The notes under the pieces: model-generated
What the model was told of the DNA's origin: nothing
The model's database searches: none
What the model saw: the letters and a program-made list of their open reading frames with translations, nothing else
Part shown: piece after piece, positions 6,188 through 6,458 of the stretch
Numbering within the stretch: position 1 is the stretch's first letter
Layout of the letters: the number at the start of each line of letters is the position of its first letter
Source: Clostridiales bacterium
GTDB taxonomy: Bacteria; Bacillota; Sulfobacillia; UBA995
Direction: 5' to 3'
NCBI GenBank assembly: GCA_003517845.1
Contig: DOZU01000147.1
Span: forward strand, 1 to 6,458
Length of the DNA stretch: 6,458 nucleotides
Made by a program: the position numbers and the translations under genes

Positions 6188-6212
6188 AGGGGCGGGTTCC
6201 GAACCCGCCCCT
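6188..6212. repeat. perfect 12-bp inverted repeat, REP-like palindrome
   Basis: The arms AGGGGCGGGTTC (6188-6199) and GAACCCGCCCCT (6201-6212) are exact reverse complements around one base (C6200). A G-T and a G-C pair could extend the stem by two. As RNA it would form a very stable hairpin of about 9-10 pairs closed by a small loop. No T-run follows on either strand, so it is not a classic intrinsic terminator. Its shape and position, between a tRNA gene and a decayed gene, fit a dispersed REP-like element, but one copy in the window cannot prove dispersal. It may stabilise the 3' end of the tRNA transcript or block read-through. Confidence 0.85.
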
Positions 6213-6283
6213 GCGCCTGAATGGGTCTCGACCTGCCCTACCGCAACAGGTTACATTTGTGAGGGCCGAAACCCCTGTTTAGC

Positions 6284-6360
6284 TGGTCGGAGCGGTGGGA
6301 TTCGAACCCACGGCCTCTTGAACCCCATTCAAGCGCGCTACCAAGCTGCGCCACGCCCCG
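6284..6360 (-). tRNA. tRNA-Pro (anticodon GGG)
   Basis: This is a 77-base cloverleaf with encoded CCA. The acceptor stem CGGGGCG pairs with CGCTCCG (one G-U at the fourth pair) and is followed by discriminator A and CCA. The D arm GCGC-AGCTTGGTA-GCGC, the anticodon stem CTTGA/TCAAG with loop ATGGGGT (anticodon GGG, reading CCC) and the T arm GTGGG-TTCGAAT-CCCAC are all complete. A C1-G72 end pair suits proline tRNA. It has its own promoter directly upstream. Downstream, toward the FtsX-type gene, no clear T-rich terminator is seen; only a weak 6-bp inverted repeat (6245-6250 with 6274-6279) and the palindrome at 6188-6212. tRNA 3' ends are common integration sites, but no second copy of this 3' end is visible here. 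Confidence 0.97.
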
Positions 6361-6368
6361 TCGCAGCC

Positions 6369-6397
6369 ATTATACCCTGGGCCGCCTCGCAGTTCAA
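6369..6397 (-). promoter_or_regulatory. sigma-A promoter of tRNA-Pro
   Basis: On the minus strand, TTGAAC (6392-6397) and a consensus TATAAT (6369-6374) are separated by exactly 17 bases. The -10 box ends 8 bases before the first base of the mature tRNA, so transcription should begin around 6361-6363, leaving a 5' leader of only one to three bases. Confidence 0.85.
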
Positions 6398-6416
6398 GGT
6401 GAGCGAAACCCGTTGC

Positions 6417-6440
6417 CCGGAACATAGAAATCTGTTTCGG
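6417..6440. repeat. imperfect inverted repeat upstream of the tRNA promoter
   Basis: CCGGAACA (6417-6424) and TGTTTCGG (6433-6440) are reverse complements with one mismatch, separated by 8 bases. Short direct repeats of CGTTGC-CCGG type flank it (6411-6420 and 6450-6458). It lies about 20 bases upstream of the -35 box, where an upstream operator or the end of a preceding transcript could be. No function can be assigned. Confidence 0.3.
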
Positions 6441-6458
6441 ACACCCGTCCGTTGCCGG

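Noticed and set aside
6245..6279. Intrinsic terminator after tRNA-Pro
   Set aside because: Only a 6-bp stem with a 23-base loop and no T-run; the pairing is too weak to call a terminator.

Overview
The window looks like a piece of a GC-rich bacterial chromosome. I lean towards a Gram-positive clostridial lineage (Moorella/Desulfotomaculum-like). The reasons are the strong purine-rich Shine-Dalgarno sites, the GTG/TTG starts, a tRNA gene with encoded CCA, and an ECF sigma/anti-sigma/ABC-2 operon whose order recalls the sigY region of Bacillus. The taxonomic call is inference only. Every gene I can support lies on the minus strand, so transcription runs from high to low coordinates.

In transcription order the layout is as follows. 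(1) tRNA-Pro(GGG) at 6360-6284, with a near-consensus sigma-A promoter just upstream. (2) A long GC-rich palindrome at 6188-6212. (3) A decayed gene for an FtsX-type permease-like protein, 6184-4749, split into two frames by an apparent 46-bp deletion near 5550. (4) A small one-helix membrane ORF, 4726-4592, near its end. (5) A compact, overlapping four-gene operon: ECF sigma factor (4510-3974), membrane-anchored zinc-finger anti-sigma factor with a large external domain (4011-2896), ABC ATPase (2896-1979) and ABC-2 permease (1988-1125). (6) A second, shorter FtsX-type paralogue at 1098-217 that lacks the N-terminal membrane anchor. (7) Another small one-helix ORF, 224-6, with a perfect Shine-Dalgarno sequence and a TTG start.

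The central operon reads as a self-contained signalling and export unit. The anti-sigma factor probably holds the sigma factor at the membrane and senses an external cue through its C-terminal domain, and the ATPase and permease form an exporter controlled by that sigma factor. The substrate cannot be told from sequence.

The two FtsX-type paralogues flank this operon as degenerate direct repeats about 4.9 kb apart. Homology in the downstream copy starts just after the permease stop codon. This suggests that the operon was inserted into, or recombined with, an older tandem array of FtsX-type genes, costing the downstream copy its first ~68 codons. The sigma gene has no ATG, GTG or TTG at the place where its fold and Shine-Dalgarno site put the start. 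An ATC occupies that place.

No gene-free stretch exceeds 300 bases. The gaps at 4511-4591, 6213-6283 and 6361-6458 hold only the sites listed. No CRISPR array, transposase or complete insertion sequence is visible.
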